A stretch of DNA of 64,000 bases from an uncultured Blautia sp. (GTDB lineage Bacteria; Bacillota; Clostridia; Lachnospirales; Lachnospiraceae). Below the pieces are notes generated by a model that saw only the letters and a list, made by a program, of their open reading frames with translations, did no database searches and was not told where the DNA came from. The stretch lies in the NCBI GenBank assembly GCA_900540785.1, contig UQHF01000021.1:1-64000 (forward strand), read 5' to 3'. A program made the position numbers and the translations under genes. This document shows positions 50,801 through 59,839 of the stretch, in pieces (position 1 is the stretch's first letter; every line of letters starts with the position of its first letter).

Positions 50801-51677
50801 ACGTTTCACCGTCCTCCCTTAAAATTGCAGTTCCGATTCCCTTGTTTGTGAAAATTTCCAGAAGAAGGCTGTGCGGAATCCTGCCGTCCAGAATATGAAC
50901 CCTGTTCACCCCTTCTTCAATGGCATGAATGCAGTTCTGAAGCTTCGGAATCATGCCGCCTCCTACATATCCCTCGCCTATCATAGCTTCCGCTTCGTGT
51001 ACGTGAAGCTCCGAAATCAGACTGGACGGATCGTCCTTATCTTTATATACCCCTTCAATATCAGAAAGAAAAGCAAGCTTTTCTGCGTGAACTGCCTTTG
51101 CAATAGCGCAGGCAGCATCGTCCGCATTGATGTTGTACGTCTGAAACTCCTCATCATATCCCACCGGGAAAATAATAGGAAGGAAGTCATTTTCCAGAAG
51201 GTCGTACAGGATCTGGGGATCTACCTTTGTGATTTCTCCTACAAATCCTATGTCTTCTCCGTCTGACAGCTTCTTTTTACAGGAAAGAAGTCCCCCGTCC
51301 TTTCCGCTGATTCCCACTGCCTTTACCCCAAGAGACTGTACAAGCGTAACAAGTTCCTTATTGACTTTTGCAAGAACCATCTCTGCAATTTCCATTGTAT
51401 CTTTATCTGTCACACGAAGCCCGTTGATAAATTTCGGCTCCATGCCAACCTTACCTACCCAGCGGCTGATTTCCTTTCCTCCGCCATGAACAATAATCGG
51501 CTTAAAGCCTACCAGTTTTAAAAGAACCGCGTCTTTGATCACATTTCTTTTCAGCTCCTCATCAAGCATGGCACTTCCGCCGTACTTGATCACCACAATC
51601 TTCCTGTTAAACCGCTGTATATATGGAAGCGCCTCAATCAGCACCTCTGCCTTTTCCAGATATTTATGATTTACCAT
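50787..51677 (-). CDS. argB: Acetylglutamate kinase
   Basis: 296 residues. Amino-acid kinase fold: IVVIKYGGSAMLDEELKRNV, LLKLVGFKPIIVHGGGKEIS and YNINADDAACAIAKAVHAEK. Phosphorylates N-acetylglutamate, the usual control point for arginine feedback. Lies between argJ and argD, overlapping argD. Confidence 0.95.
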   Translation of the reverse strand: MVNHKYLEKAEVLIEALPYIQRFNRKIVVIKYGGSAMLDEELKRNVIKDAVLLKLVGFKPIIVHGGGKEISRWVGKVGMEPKFINGLRVTDKDTMEIAEMVLAKVNKELVTLVQSLGVKAVGISGKDGGLLSCKKKLSDGEDIGFVGEITKVDPQILYDLLENDFLPIIFPVGYDEEFQTYNINADDAACAIAKAVHAEKLAFLSDIEGVYKDKDDPSSLISELHVHEAEAMIGEGYVGGGMIPKLQNCIHAIEEGVNRVHILDGRIPHSLLLEIFTNKGIGTAILREDGETYDHD

Positions 51678-51690
51678 CTCTTCTCTCCCT

Positions 51691-52914
51691 TTAACTTCTA
51701 TAATCTGCGTTGATTTTCACATAATCATAAGTAAGGTCACAGCCCCAGGCCGTGGCAGAGGCATCGCCCATTTTCATGTCTGCAATGGCAGTCACCTCGT
51801 CCTCTGAAAGAATCTTGGTTGCCACTTCCTCACTGTATCCTGTAGAAACACCGTTTTCAATAATCTTGATTTTTCCGGCTCTGCTCTCAAAATAAAGGTC
51901 TACCTTTTCCGGATCAAAGGAAACGCCGGAATAACCAAGAGCACAGAGAATCCTGCCCCAGTTTGCATCATGTCCGTAAATGGCTGCCTTTGTAAGTGAG
52001 GAAGTCACAACAGATTTGCTTAAAATAACTGCCTCTTCCTTTGTTGCTGCGCCGATTACTTTTACCTCAAAAAGAGCGGTCGCTCCTTCTCCGTCTCCTG
52101 CGATTTTTTTTGAAAGAGTGGTGTTCACATAATTCAAAGCCTTTTTGAATGTTTCATAATCCTGATTTTTCTCTGTAATTTCCTCATTGCCTGCCATTCC
52201 GTTTGCAAGAAGGAGAACTGTATCGTTTGTGGAAGTATCGCCGTCTACGGAGATCATATTGTAGGTATCTTTTACGTCCTCTTTCAAAGCTTCCATTAAA
52301 AGCTCCTTTGAAATGGAAATATCCGTAGTCACAAAACCAAGCATGGTACACATATTTGGGTGGATCATCCCGGAGCCTTTACACATTCCGCCTATTGTTA
52401 CGGTTTTTCCTCCGATTTCTATTTCTACTGCCACTTCTTTGTGTACCGTATCAGTCGTCATAATGGCTTTTGCTGCGTCTGTTCCTGCTGAAATTTCCCC
52501 TGAGAGAACAGGCGCCATCATTTTTACCCCGTTTTTGATTTTCTCAATGGGAACCTGCATACCGATGACTCCTGTAGAAGCCACAAGAACACTGTCCGGG
52601 GAGATATTAAGGATTTTTGCTGCCGCATCTGCTGTCTCCTTACAATATCCGTATCCTTCCTCTCCTGTACAGGCATTTGCGATTCCGCTGTTGCAGATCA
52701 CTGCCTGGGCGTAAGGCTGCTCATACACTACCTTCTGGTCCCATTTTACAGGAGCTGCCTTTACAACATTTGTGGTAAAAGTCCCTGCTGCCTTACATGG
52801 AACGGTACTGTAGATCATCGCCATATCCGTCCGTCCCTTATATTTGATCTCTGCTGCTGCAGAAGCTGCCTGAAATCCCTTTGCTGCCGTTACGCCGCCT
52901 TTTATTTCTTTCAT
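51691..52914 (-). CDS. argJ: Bifunctional glutamate N-acetyltransferase / ornithine acetyltransferase
   Basis: About 407 residues. GGVTAAKGFQAASAAAEIKY at the start, and HPNMCTMLGFVTTD with the Thr that becomes the N-terminus of the beta chain after self-cleavage. Recycles the acetyl group from N-acetylornithine to glutamate. ATG at 52914 has GTAGGAGGAAGAGAC upstream. A Cys replaces the common Ala just before the cleavage Thr. No argA or argE is seen nearby, consistent with the cyclic pathway. Confidence 0.94.
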   Translation of the reverse strand: MKEIKGGVTAAKGFQAASAAAEIKYKGRTDMAMIYSTVPCKAAGTFTTNVVKAAPVKWDQKVVYEQPYAQAVICNSGIANACTGEEGYGYCKETADAAAKILNISPDSVLVASTGVIGMQVPIEKIKNGVKMMAPVLSGEISAGTDAAKAIMTTDTVHKEVAVEIEIGGKTVTIGGMCKGSGMIHPNMCTMLGFVTTDISISKELLMEALKEDVKDTYNMISVDGDTSTNDTVLLLANGMAGNEEITEKNQDYETFKKALNYVNTTLSKKIAGDGEGATALFEVKVIGAATKEEAVILSKSVVTSSLTKAAIYGHDANWGRILCALGYSGVSFDPEKVDLYFESRAGKIKIIENGVSTGYSEEVATKILSEDEVTAIADMKMGDASATAWGCDLTYDYVKINADYRS

Positions 52915-52925
52915 GTCTCTTCCTC

Positions 52926-53966
52926 CTACGGACACATGGGAACTTTCATAAGTCCCTCTGTCTCTTTTAATCCAAACATCAGATTCATATTCTGGACTGC
53001 CTGACCGGCTGCCCCCTTCACAAGATTATCCATAGCGCCCATCATAATGACGCGTCCTGTCCTCTCATCAATTTTGAAATTCACATCTACAAAATTACTT
53101 CCTTCTACCCATTTTGTCTGTGGGCATACGTCTTTTTCCAGAACGCGGACAAAGGCTTCCTTCTCATAATATTTATCATATGCAGCCTTTACCTCTTCAT
53201 AGGAAACCTTTTTTGTAAGAGATGCGTAAGCTGTGATCAAAATTCCTCTGTTCATGGGAATCAGGTGCGGAGTAAAATTAAGAAGCACTTTCTGTCCGCA
53301 GGCATATCCAAGCTGTTCCTCAATCTCAGGTGTATGGCGATGGGAAGCAACGCCGTATGCCTTGATATTTTCATTTACCTCACAGAAAAGGTTATCTACT
53401 TTTGCGCCTCTTCCTGCTCCTGACGTACCGGATTTTGCATCTATGATAATCGTAGCCGGGTCAATCAGCCCTTCCTTTAATAAAGGATAAATGGAAAGTG
53501 TGGAACAGGTAGGATAACAGCCAGGATTTGCCACAAGCCTTGCTCCTTTTACCTGTTCTCTGTTAATCTCACAGAGACCGTACACCGCTTCCTCAATAAA
53601 CTGCGGTGCTTTATGAGTGATACCATACCACTTCTCATAAGTAGCTACATCTTTAATACGGAAATCCGCACTTAAATCAATTACCTTTGTTTTGGAAAGA
53701 ATCTCTTCATTAATAAGAGAGGCGCAAAGCCCCTGAGGTGTTGCTGTAAAAATCACATCAGCCTCTTCTGCAAGCGCTACCATATTATCGTCCATACATT
53801 TTGCGTCTACCAGTTTAAAAAAATTCTGATAAATATCTGTATACTTCTTATCTATATAACTTCTGGAACCGTACCACACGATTTCCGCTTCCTTATGCTC
53901 AAGAAGAAGCCTCACGATCTCATTTCCCGCATAGCCGGTTGCCCCGATAATTCCTGCCTTTATCAT
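52926..53966 (-). CDS. argC: N-acetyl-gamma-glutamyl-phosphate reductase
   Basis: 346 residues. Rossmann start IKAGIIGATGYAGNEIVRLL, catalytic Cys in VANPGCYPTCSTL and the NPGCYPT signature, then GVASHRHTPEIEEQLG. NADPH-dependent reductase, third step of arginine synthesis. First gene of argCJBD, preceded by ARG boxes. Confidence 0.95.
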   Translation of the reverse strand: MIKAGIIGATGYAGNEIVRLLLEHKEAEIVWYGSRSYIDKKYTDIYQNFFKLVDAKCMDDNMVALAEEADVIFTATPQGLCASLINEEILSKTKVIDLSADFRIKDVATYEKWYGITHKAPQFIEEAVYGLCEINREQVKGARLVANPGCYPTCSTLSIYPLLKEGLIDPATIIIDAKSGTSGAGRGAKVDNLFCEVNENIKAYGVASHRHTPEIEEQLGYACGQKVLLNFTPHLIPMNRGILITAYASLTKKVSYEEVKAAYDKYYEKEAFVRVLEKDVCPQTKWVEGSNFVDVNFKIDERTGRVIMMGAMDNLVKGAAGQAVQNMNLMFGLKETEGLMKVPMCP

Positions 53967-54012
53967 AATTCAGGTCCCTCCTTTATATCTGTATAAACAT
54001 GAATGTTTTGTG

Positions 54013-54046
54013 TGTATCATTATACAACTGTAATGTATATTATGCA
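54013..54046. promoter_or_regulatory. Tandem ARG boxes between argC and argG
   Basis: TGTATCATTATACA (54,013-54,026) and TGTATATTATGCA (54,034-54,046) fit the ArgR half-site pattern (TGNAT...ATNCA), centred about two helical turns apart. They would let ArgR with arginine repress argC and possibly argG. No ArgR gene is in the window. Confidence 0.65.
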
Positions 54047-54162
54047 ACTTGTTTTTTTGTTTTTTATTCGTATTTATGCTATTTTGTGCAGTTTTAAAAA
54101 ATCCATTCTTATATAAATAAAATTTTTATGCAAAAATTTTCTTATTTTTTCCATTTTAGGTA

Positions 54163-54191
54163 TTGCATATTTATAAAAATAGGTGTATATT
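54163..54191 (+). promoter_or_regulatory. argG promoter
   Basis: TTGCAT (54,163-54,168), 17-bp spacer and TATATT (54,186-54,191). The leader of about 80 bases to the argG start holds a GC-rich imperfect hairpin (GCCCGGTC ... GACCCCGGC) preceded by seven A. The rest of the 317-base argC-argG gap is AT-rich and without genes. Confidence 0.65.
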
Positions 54192-54283
54192 ATTCATTGT
54201 CAACAGACAACAAACATTGAACATTAAAAAAAGCCCGGTCTTCTGACCCCGGCATGTTAATAAAAATCCAGGAGGAATATATT

Positions 54284-55510
54284 ATGAAAGAAAAAGTTAT
54301 TTTAGCATACTCTGGCGGTCTTGATACCACAGCATTAATCCCGTGGTTAAAAGAAAATTTTGATTATGAAGTTATCTGCTGCTGCATTGACTGCGGACAG
54401 GGAAATGAACTGGACGGACTGGAAGAAAGAGCAAAGCTTTCCGGAGCTTCCAAATTATACATCGAAAACATCATCGACGAATTCTGCGACGACTACATTG
54501 TTCCATGCGTACAGGCAGGCGCCGTATACGAACACAAATATCTTCTCGGAACATCTATGGCACGTCCGGGAATCGCAAAAAAACTTGTGGAAATCGCACG
54601 GAAAGAAGGCGCTACTGCAATCTGTCACGGAGCAACAGGAAAAGGAAACGACCAGATCCGTTTTGAGCTTGGAATCAAAGCGCTTGCTCCTGACCTGAAG
54701 ATCATCGCACCCTGGCGTATGACAGATGTATGGACTATGCAGTCCCGTGAAGATGAGATTGCTTACTGTAAAGAGCACGGCATTGACCTTCCATTTGATG
54801 CAAGCCACAGCTACAGCCGCGACCGTAACTTATGGCATATCAGCCATGAAGGTCTGGAACTGGAAGACCCGGCACAGGAGCCAAACTACGACGATCTTCT
54901 CGTTCTCGGCGTGACTCCTCAGAAAGCACCTGACAAAGAAACAGAAGTTTCCATTACATTTGAAGCCGGCGTTCCGAAAACATTAAACGGCAAAGCTATG
55001 AAGGTTTCTGAAATTATCGAAGAATTGAATAAACTCGGCGGTGAAAACGGCATCGGCATTATCGACATTGTGGAAAACCGTGTAGTAGGTATGAAATCCC
55101 GCGGTGTGTACGAGACACCTGGCGGAACCATTCTTATGGAAGCTCACGACCAGTTAGAGGAATTGATCCTTGACCGTGACACAATGGAAATGAAGAAAAA
55201 ACTTGGCAGCCAGTTTGCCCAGATCGTATATGAAGGAAAATGGTTTACACCGCTTCGTGAAGCAATCCAGGCATTTGTGGAATCTACTCAGCAGTACGTA
55301 ACCGGAGAAGTAAAATTCAAGCTGTACAAAGGAAACATCATCAAGGCAGGCACAACCTCTCCATACAGCCTTTACAGCGAATCCCTCGCTTCCTTCACAA
55401 CAGGCGATCTTTACGACCACCACGATGCAGACGGCTTCATCACTCTCTTTGGACTTCCTCTGAAAGTTCGTGCAATGAAAATGGCAGAAGCCTTAAAAGA
55501 AAATAAATAA
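54284..55510 (+). CDS. argG: Argininosuccinate synthase
   Basis: 408 residues. N-type ATP pyrophosphatase: ILAYSGGLDTTALIPWLKEN, then CHGATGKGNDQIRFELG and FDASHSYSRDRNLWHISHEG. Joins citrulline and aspartate. ATG at 54284 follows CCAGGAGGAATATATT. Divergent from argCJBD; argH is not adjacent. Confidence 0.96.
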   Translation: MKEKVILAYSGGLDTTALIPWLKENFDYEVICCCIDCGQGNELDGLEERAKLSGASKLYIENIIDEFCDDYIVPCVQAGAVYEHKYLLGTSMARPGIAKKLVEIARKEGATAICHGATGKGNDQIRFELGIKALAPDLKIIAPWRMTDVWTMQSREDEIAYCKEHGIDLPFDASHSYSRDRNLWHISHEGLELEDPAQEPNYDDLLVLGVTPQKAPDKETEVSITFEAGVPKTLNGKAMKVSEIIEELNKLGGENGIGIIDIVENRVVGMKSRGVYETPGGTILMEAHDQLEELILDRDTMEMKKKLGSQFAQIVYEGKWFTPLREAIQAFVESTQQYVTGEVKFKLYKGNIIKAGTTSPYSLYSESLASFTTGDLYDHHDADGFITLFGLPLKVRAMKMAEALKENK

Positions 55511-55522
55511 GTAATGCAAAAC

Positions 55523-55545
55523 GGGACAGCCAGAAACGCTGTCCC
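55523..55545 (+). terminator. argG terminator
   Basis: GGGACAGC / GCTGTCCC, 8 bp with a 7-base loop, followed by ATTTTTATA. Confidence 0.9.
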
Positions 55546-55560
55546 ATTTTTATACCATTC

Positions 55561-56718
55561 TTAAATTACCTGAATCCTCTTTTTTCTGAGCCGCTTATAT
55601 ACCCACTCACGGAACAGGGCATATGCCACAGAAGTAAGTGGAATAAATATGAGCATTCCCACAATTCCCATAAGACTTCCGCCTATGGTAACTGCCATCA
55701 GTACCCAGATAGAAGGAAGACCTACAGAATTTCCCACTACATGAGGATAAATGAGATTTCCTTCTATCTGCTGAAGGATCAGGAAAATACCAAGGAATAC
55801 CAGTGCCTGCAGAGGGTTTACCATAAAGATCAGGAAGAATCCAACCCAGCAGCCGATGAAACCTCCAAAAACAGGAATCAGTGCAGTAAACGAAATCAAT
55901 ACGCCCACAAGCATTGCATATGGGAATTTGAAAACAGTCATAACTACGAAGAACATACTTCCAAGAATTACTGCCTCTATACACTGTCCTGCAATAAAGC
56001 TTGCAAAAATCCGGTTGGCCAAAGTGCAGACATGAAGGACATAATTCACTGTTTTCTGTGAAAACAGCGCGTATAAAGCCTTTTTTATCTGCAGCATAAG
56101 ATGTTCTTTCTGAAGCAGGATATAGCAGGCAAAAATAAATCCAATACCTACATTAACTGCTGTACTTACAATTCCTGTTGTCACAGTAATGGCGGAAGTT
56201 AAAATATTATTCACACCGTTTTGCAGCACATCGATCAGAGAATCCAACATCTTTTCCGGCTGGAAATCTATAGAATTTGCCCACACCACGATCGGCGAAT
56301 CCTGACTGAGCGTATGATCCAGCCAGTCCTGAAACATCGGAATGCTTTTCTCTATCTGTTTTGCCACGCTTACAAAGGTAGCTCCCAGCTCCGGAATTAC
56401 CACAAGCGCTACGACAAGAACAATCGCAACTACAAACAGAATCGATAACAGAAGGCTGATGGGACGTCCCAGCTTGATCGCCGCCTTATTTCCCTTCCTC
56501 CGCGCCTTCTCAAACAGATGCTTCTCCATGAATTTCATGGGGACATTCAGAACAAACGCAATGGCACAGCCCAGTATAAAAGGAAACATAAGACTCCAGA
56601 GAAGTCCCAGATACTGCAGAACTACGTCCATATTGCGAACCCCCACATAGAGCAGAACTGCAAATCCGATCAGACACGCCGCCTTTTTCATTGTATCTTT
56701 ACTTATTTTTATTTCCAC
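55561..56718 (-). CDS. AI-2E family transporter
   Basis: About 385 residues with eight TM segments (AACLIGFAVLLYVGVRNMD, LMFPFILGCAIAFVLNVPM, LLSILFVVAIVLVVALVVIP, GFIFACYILL, VILGSMFFVVMTVFKF, LVGVLISFTALIPVFGGFIG, VGFFLIFMVNPLQALVFLG and MGIVGMLIFIPLTSVAYALF). The GTG start at 56718 is chosen for its GGAGGAAATCT site. PerM-like; substrate unknown. Confidence 0.9.
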   Translation of the reverse strand: MEIKISKDTMKKAACLIGFAVLLYVGVRNMDVVLQYLGLLWSLMFPFILGCAIAFVLNVPMKFMEKHLFEKARRKGNKAAIKLGRPISLLLSILFVVAIVLVVALVVIPELGATFVSVAKQIEKSIPMFQDWLDHTLSQDSPIVVWANSIDFQPEKMLDSLIDVLQNGVNNILTSAITVTTGIVSTAVNVGIGFIFACYILLQKEHLMLQIKKALYALFSQKTVNYVLHVCTLANRIFASFIAGQCIEAVILGSMFFVVMTVFKFPYAMLVGVLISFTALIPVFGGFIGCWVGFFLIFMVNPLQALVFLGIFLILQQIEGNLIYPHVVGNSVGLPSIWVLMAVTIGGSLMGIVGMLIFIPLTSVAYALFREWVYKRLRKKRIQVI

Positions 56719-56800
56719 AGATTTCCTCCACTTTATGATACCAGGGCAGAATTGCGGGAGCACGGAGTGCGAAACAATTCGTCAGGTATCTTTCCTTTCA

Positions 56801-58135
56801 TTAATCCTCTATCTTTTTAATATCCATATCTTTTGGAAGTACAAGACTTAAAACAATGGATACCACAAATACAACCGCTACGCAGTTCGCAGAAAATACA
56901 TCTTTTATTACCTGCGGGAAAATTCTCCATATGTCCATCTCACTTGCACTTGTAAATCCGATTCCCACTGCCAGAGAAAGCGCTACTATTGTAATATTTC
57001 TCTGAGAAAATCCGGCCTTTGCCACCATCTGAATACCGCTTACAAGAATCGTACCGAACATCATGATGGTACAGCCGCCTAAAACAGCGTCCGGAAGACT
57101 TGCGAAAAAGTTTCCGATTGGGGGAAGAAGCCCTGCAAGGATCATGCACACTGCTCCTGTCATAATTGTAAAGCGGTTGACAACCTTTGTCATATTAATA
57201 AGCCCTACGTTCTGACTGAAGGAAGTAACCGGCGGACAGCCAAAAAGTGAAGAAATCGTACTTGCATATCCGTCACAGGCAAGGGAACCGGAAATTTCTT
57301 CTGTTGTAATTTCACGGTTCAGACCACCAGATACCATTGCAGTTGTATCTCCGATCGTTTCTGCAGCAGACACAAGGAAAATAATCACAACAGAAACAAT
57401 GGCTCCGATATTAAATTCCGGTTTAAACGGCAGAAAATGCGGCAGGGAAATAATGCCGCCGGACATAATCCCTGAAAAATCCACCATGCCCATAAAAATT
57501 GCAACTATGTACCCCACAACAAGACCTACAAGAACCGATAACTGTTTCCAGTAGCCTTTTGCAAGAATATTAAATAAAATACAGGTTACAAGAGTAATGG
57601 TTCCAAGAATCAGATTCTGTGCGGAACCGAAATCCTCTGTGTATCCGCCTCCAAAAGACCTCGCGCCTACTGTAAACAGAGAGTAACCGATCGCAGTTAC
57701 AACAGACGCTGCAACAACCGGCGTAATAATCTTCTTCCAGTATTTTGCAAGAAGTCCCAGCGTACCTTCCACAAGACCGCCTACAAGCACAGCACCTATC
57801 ATGGTTTCATACCCGTAAGTCGTCCCTACATAACTTAAAATTGTTACAAAGGTAAAGCTGACCCCCATTACAATAGGAAGCTTTGAACCAATTTTCCACA
57901 CCGGATAAAGCTGTATCAGTGTGGCGATTCCCGCTACAAACATGGCATTTTGAAGCAGTACGGCAATCTTCCCGTTATCAAGGCCTGCTGCTGCCCCGAT
58001 AATGGTAATGGGTGTAAGATTTGAGACAAACATTGCCAGGACATGCTGCAGTCCAAAAGGAACTGCCCTTCCAACCGGCACCCTTCCGTCAAGACGGTAA
58101 ATGTTACTCATACTTACGTTTCCATTTTGTTTCAT
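56801..58135 (-). CDS. Xanthine/uracil permease (NAT/NCS2, PbuX-like)
   Basis: 444 residues, about 12-14 TM segments. The NAT signature QNVGLINMTKVVNR is at about residue 304, and SAAETIGDTTAMVSGG just before it gives the substrate-binding Glu. Likely takes up xanthine or uracil by proton symport. Good ribosome site (GGGAGGTGTTTTT). It is divergent from the guanine deaminase operon. Confidence 0.9.
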   Translation of the reverse strand: MKQNGNVSMSNIYRLDGRVPVGRAVPFGLQHVLAMFVSNLTPITIIGAAAGLDNGKIAVLLQNAMFVAGIATLIQLYPVWKIGSKLPIVMGVSFTFVTILSYVGTTYGYETMIGAVLVGGLVEGTLGLLAKYWKKIITPVVAASVVTAIGYSLFTVGARSFGGGYTEDFGSAQNLILGTITLVTCILFNILAKGYWKQLSVLVGLVVGYIVAIFMGMVDFSGIMSGGIISLPHFLPFKPEFNIGAIVSVVIIFLVSAAETIGDTTAMVSGGLNREITTEEISGSLACDGYASTISSLFGCPPVTSFSQNVGLINMTKVVNRFTIMTGAVCMILAGLLPPIGNFFASLPDAVLGGCTIMMFGTILVSGIQMVAKAGFSQRNITIVALSLAVGIGFTSASEMDIWRIFPQVIKDVFSANCVAVVFVVSIVLSLVLPKDMDIKKIED

Positions 58136-58171
58136 AAAAACACCTCCCGTTTCTATATATAAGTATAGTAA

Positions 58172-58200
58172 AGTATATAATAGATTTCTGTTTTTATCAA
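58172..58200 (-). promoter_or_regulatory. Permease promoter
   Basis: On the minus strand TTGATA (58,195-58,200), 17-bp spacer and TATACT (58,172-58,177), about 37 bases from the start codon. Confidence 0.7.
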
Positions 58201-58293
58201 ACTTTTTTTATCTTTTTCTTCCACTGTACATTTTCAACAATTTTACCATTGTTTTTTTGACGTTTTCGATATTTTCTTTTTTTCACAAAATAA

Positions 58294-58322
58294 TTGACAG
58301 AAAAATCATTATCTTTTATAAT
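58294..58322 (+). promoter_or_regulatory. Promoter of the guanine deaminase operon
   Basis: TTGACA (58,294-58,299), exact 17-bp spacer, TATAAT (58,317-58,322); transcription should start near 58,330, just before the riboswitch. Confidence 0.88.
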
Positions 58323-58354
58323 ATTTTATGTAAAAGATATATCGCAGAATGCAG

Positions 58355-58472
58355 CAACTTATATAAGTCCATAATCGGTTGGACGTCTCTACCAACTACC
58401 GTAATAGTTGCCTATAAGTTTTTTTCGTGGACGGCGAAAAAAACAGGCGACATATGCCCGGTAGTTTTTTTG
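58355..58472 (+). promoter_or_regulatory. Guanine-class purine riboswitch and expression platform
   Basis: P1 arms AACTTATA (58,356) and TATAAGTT (58,413); P2 GTCC/GGAC; core GTCTCTACC (58,385-58,393); P3 CAACTA/TAGTTG with loop CCGTAA; J3/1 GCCTAT, whose second C is the position that selects guanine. Downstream, AACTACCG (58,394-58,401, part of P3) can pair with CGGTAGTT (58,459-58,466), followed by TTTTT. That terminator-like stem excludes P3, so ligand binding should allow readthrough. An inner 10-bp hairpin (58,418-58,427/58,435-58,444) also competes with P1. Confidence 0.85.
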
Positions 58473-58523
58473 ACGGTCCGCCATGAAATAACTGCTGCCG
58501 ACACGAGAAAGAAGGTGACGTAT

Positions 58524-59804
58524 ATGACACAGAAAACTTTCGCATTAAAAGGTACCATTATCTGGAGTGAAAGTCCCACACAGCTTTCCATCCATGAAAA
58601 TTCCTACCTTATCTGCGAAAATGGTGTATGTGCCGGTGTTTTTCCAACACTACCGGAAAAATTTGCAGGAATTTCCTGCCGGGATACAGGAGACAGCATT
58701 ATCATTCCCGGTCTGACGGACTTACATCTTCATGCACCACAGTACAGCTTCCGAAGCATTGGAATGGATCTTGAGCTTCTGGAATGGCTGGACACCCTGG
58801 CATTTCCTGAAGAATCCAAATACAAAGACCTGGAATATGCAGACAGGGCCTATTCCATCTTTGCAGAGGATCTGAAACAAAGCGCCACAACAAGAGCTTC
58901 CATTTTTGCTACTCTCCACGTTCCTGCAACAGAACATCTTATGAAACTCTTAAACGAGACGGGAATCAAAGCACTGGTTGGAAAGGTAAATATGGACAGA
59001 AATGGTGCGCCCGGGCTTCAGGAAGAAAATGCAAAAGCTTCTGCAGATGCTACCTGGAAATGGGTGGAGGAAACATCAAACCTTTACCCAAACATCAAAC
59101 CAATCCTCACCCCTCGCTTTACGCCTTCCTGTTCCGATGAACTGATGAAAGAGCTGGGAGAAATACAGCGCAGATTCCACCTTCCGGTACAGTCTCACCT
59201 GTCCGAAAACCTGGGTGAAATCGCATGGGTAAAAGAGCTTTGCCCGGACACAGCCTTCTACGGAGAAGCCTATGACAAATTCGGACTTTTCGGAGGAAAC
59301 GGCTGTCCCACAATTATGGCACACTGTGTACACTGCCCGGACGATGAAATCGCCCTTATGAAAGAACGCGGCGTTTACATTGCCCACTGTTCCCAGTCCA
59401 ATTCCAATTTATCCTCAGGAATTGCTCCTGTACGGAGGTATCTGGAAGAAGGACTCCATATTGGACTTGGAAGTGATATTGCAGGCGGAACTTCCCTTTC
59501 GATTTTCCGCGCCATGTCTGATGCCATTCAGACATCAAAGCTTCGCTGGAGACTTGTAGATGATTCTCTGAAAGCACTTACTGTAGAGGAGGTCTTCTAC
59601 ATGGCAACAAAAGGAGGCGGTTCCTTCTTTGGAAAAGTAGGAAGCTTCGCTCCTGGATATGAGTTTGATGCAGTTATTATGGACGACTCTGCACTGCTGC
59701 ATCCACAGCCTCTCTCACCAAAGCAGCGCCTTGAGCGGCTTATTTATCTTTCTGACGACCGGCACATTCAGGGAAAATATGTAGCCGGAGTCGAATTATT
59801 TTAG
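58524..59804 (+). CDS. guaD: Guanine deaminase
   Basis: 426 residues, amidohydrolase family. Zinc site LTDLHLHAPQYSFRSIG (HxH), then QSHLSENLGEIAWVKEL, MAHCVHCPDDEI and LGSDIAGGTSLSIFRAM with the catalytic Asp. Converts guanine to xanthine. ATG at 58524 is chosen over longer in-frame extension into the riboswitch; AGAAGGTGACGTAT precedes it. First gene after the purine riboswitch, with a purine permease 35 bases downstream. Confidence 0.94.
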   Translation: MTQKTFALKGTIIWSESPTQLSIHENSYLICENGVCAGVFPTLPEKFAGISCRDTGDSIIIPGLTDLHLHAPQYSFRSIGMDLELLEWLDTLAFPEESKYKDLEYADRAYSIFAEDLKQSATTRASIFATLHVPATEHLMKLLNETGIKALVGKVNMDRNGAPGLQEENAKASADATWKWVEETSNLYPNIKPILTPRFTPSCSDELMKELGEIQRRFHLPVQSHLSENLGEIAWVKELCPDTAFYGEAYDKFGLFGGNGCPTIMAHCVHCPDDEIALMKERGVYIAHCSQSNSNLSSGIAPVRRYLEEGLHIGLGSDIAGGTSLSIFRAMSDAIQTSKLRWRLVDDSLKALTVEEVFYMATKGGGSFFGKVGSFAPGYEFDAVIMDDSALLHPQPLSPKQRLERLIYLSDDRHIQGKYVAGVELF

Positions 59805-59839
59805 CGTATCATCATACGCTATAAAAGGGGGAAAGAAAT

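Noticed and set aside
54225..54262. argG leader as a terminator or riboswitch
   Set aside because: The GC-rich inverted sequence is imperfect and not followed by a T-run; no known riboswitch core was recognised.
58101..58523. N-terminal extension of guanine deaminase
   Set aside because: The frame is open upstream of 58,524 but overlaps the promoter and riboswitch and has no matching family sequence; a good ribosome site precedes 58,524.
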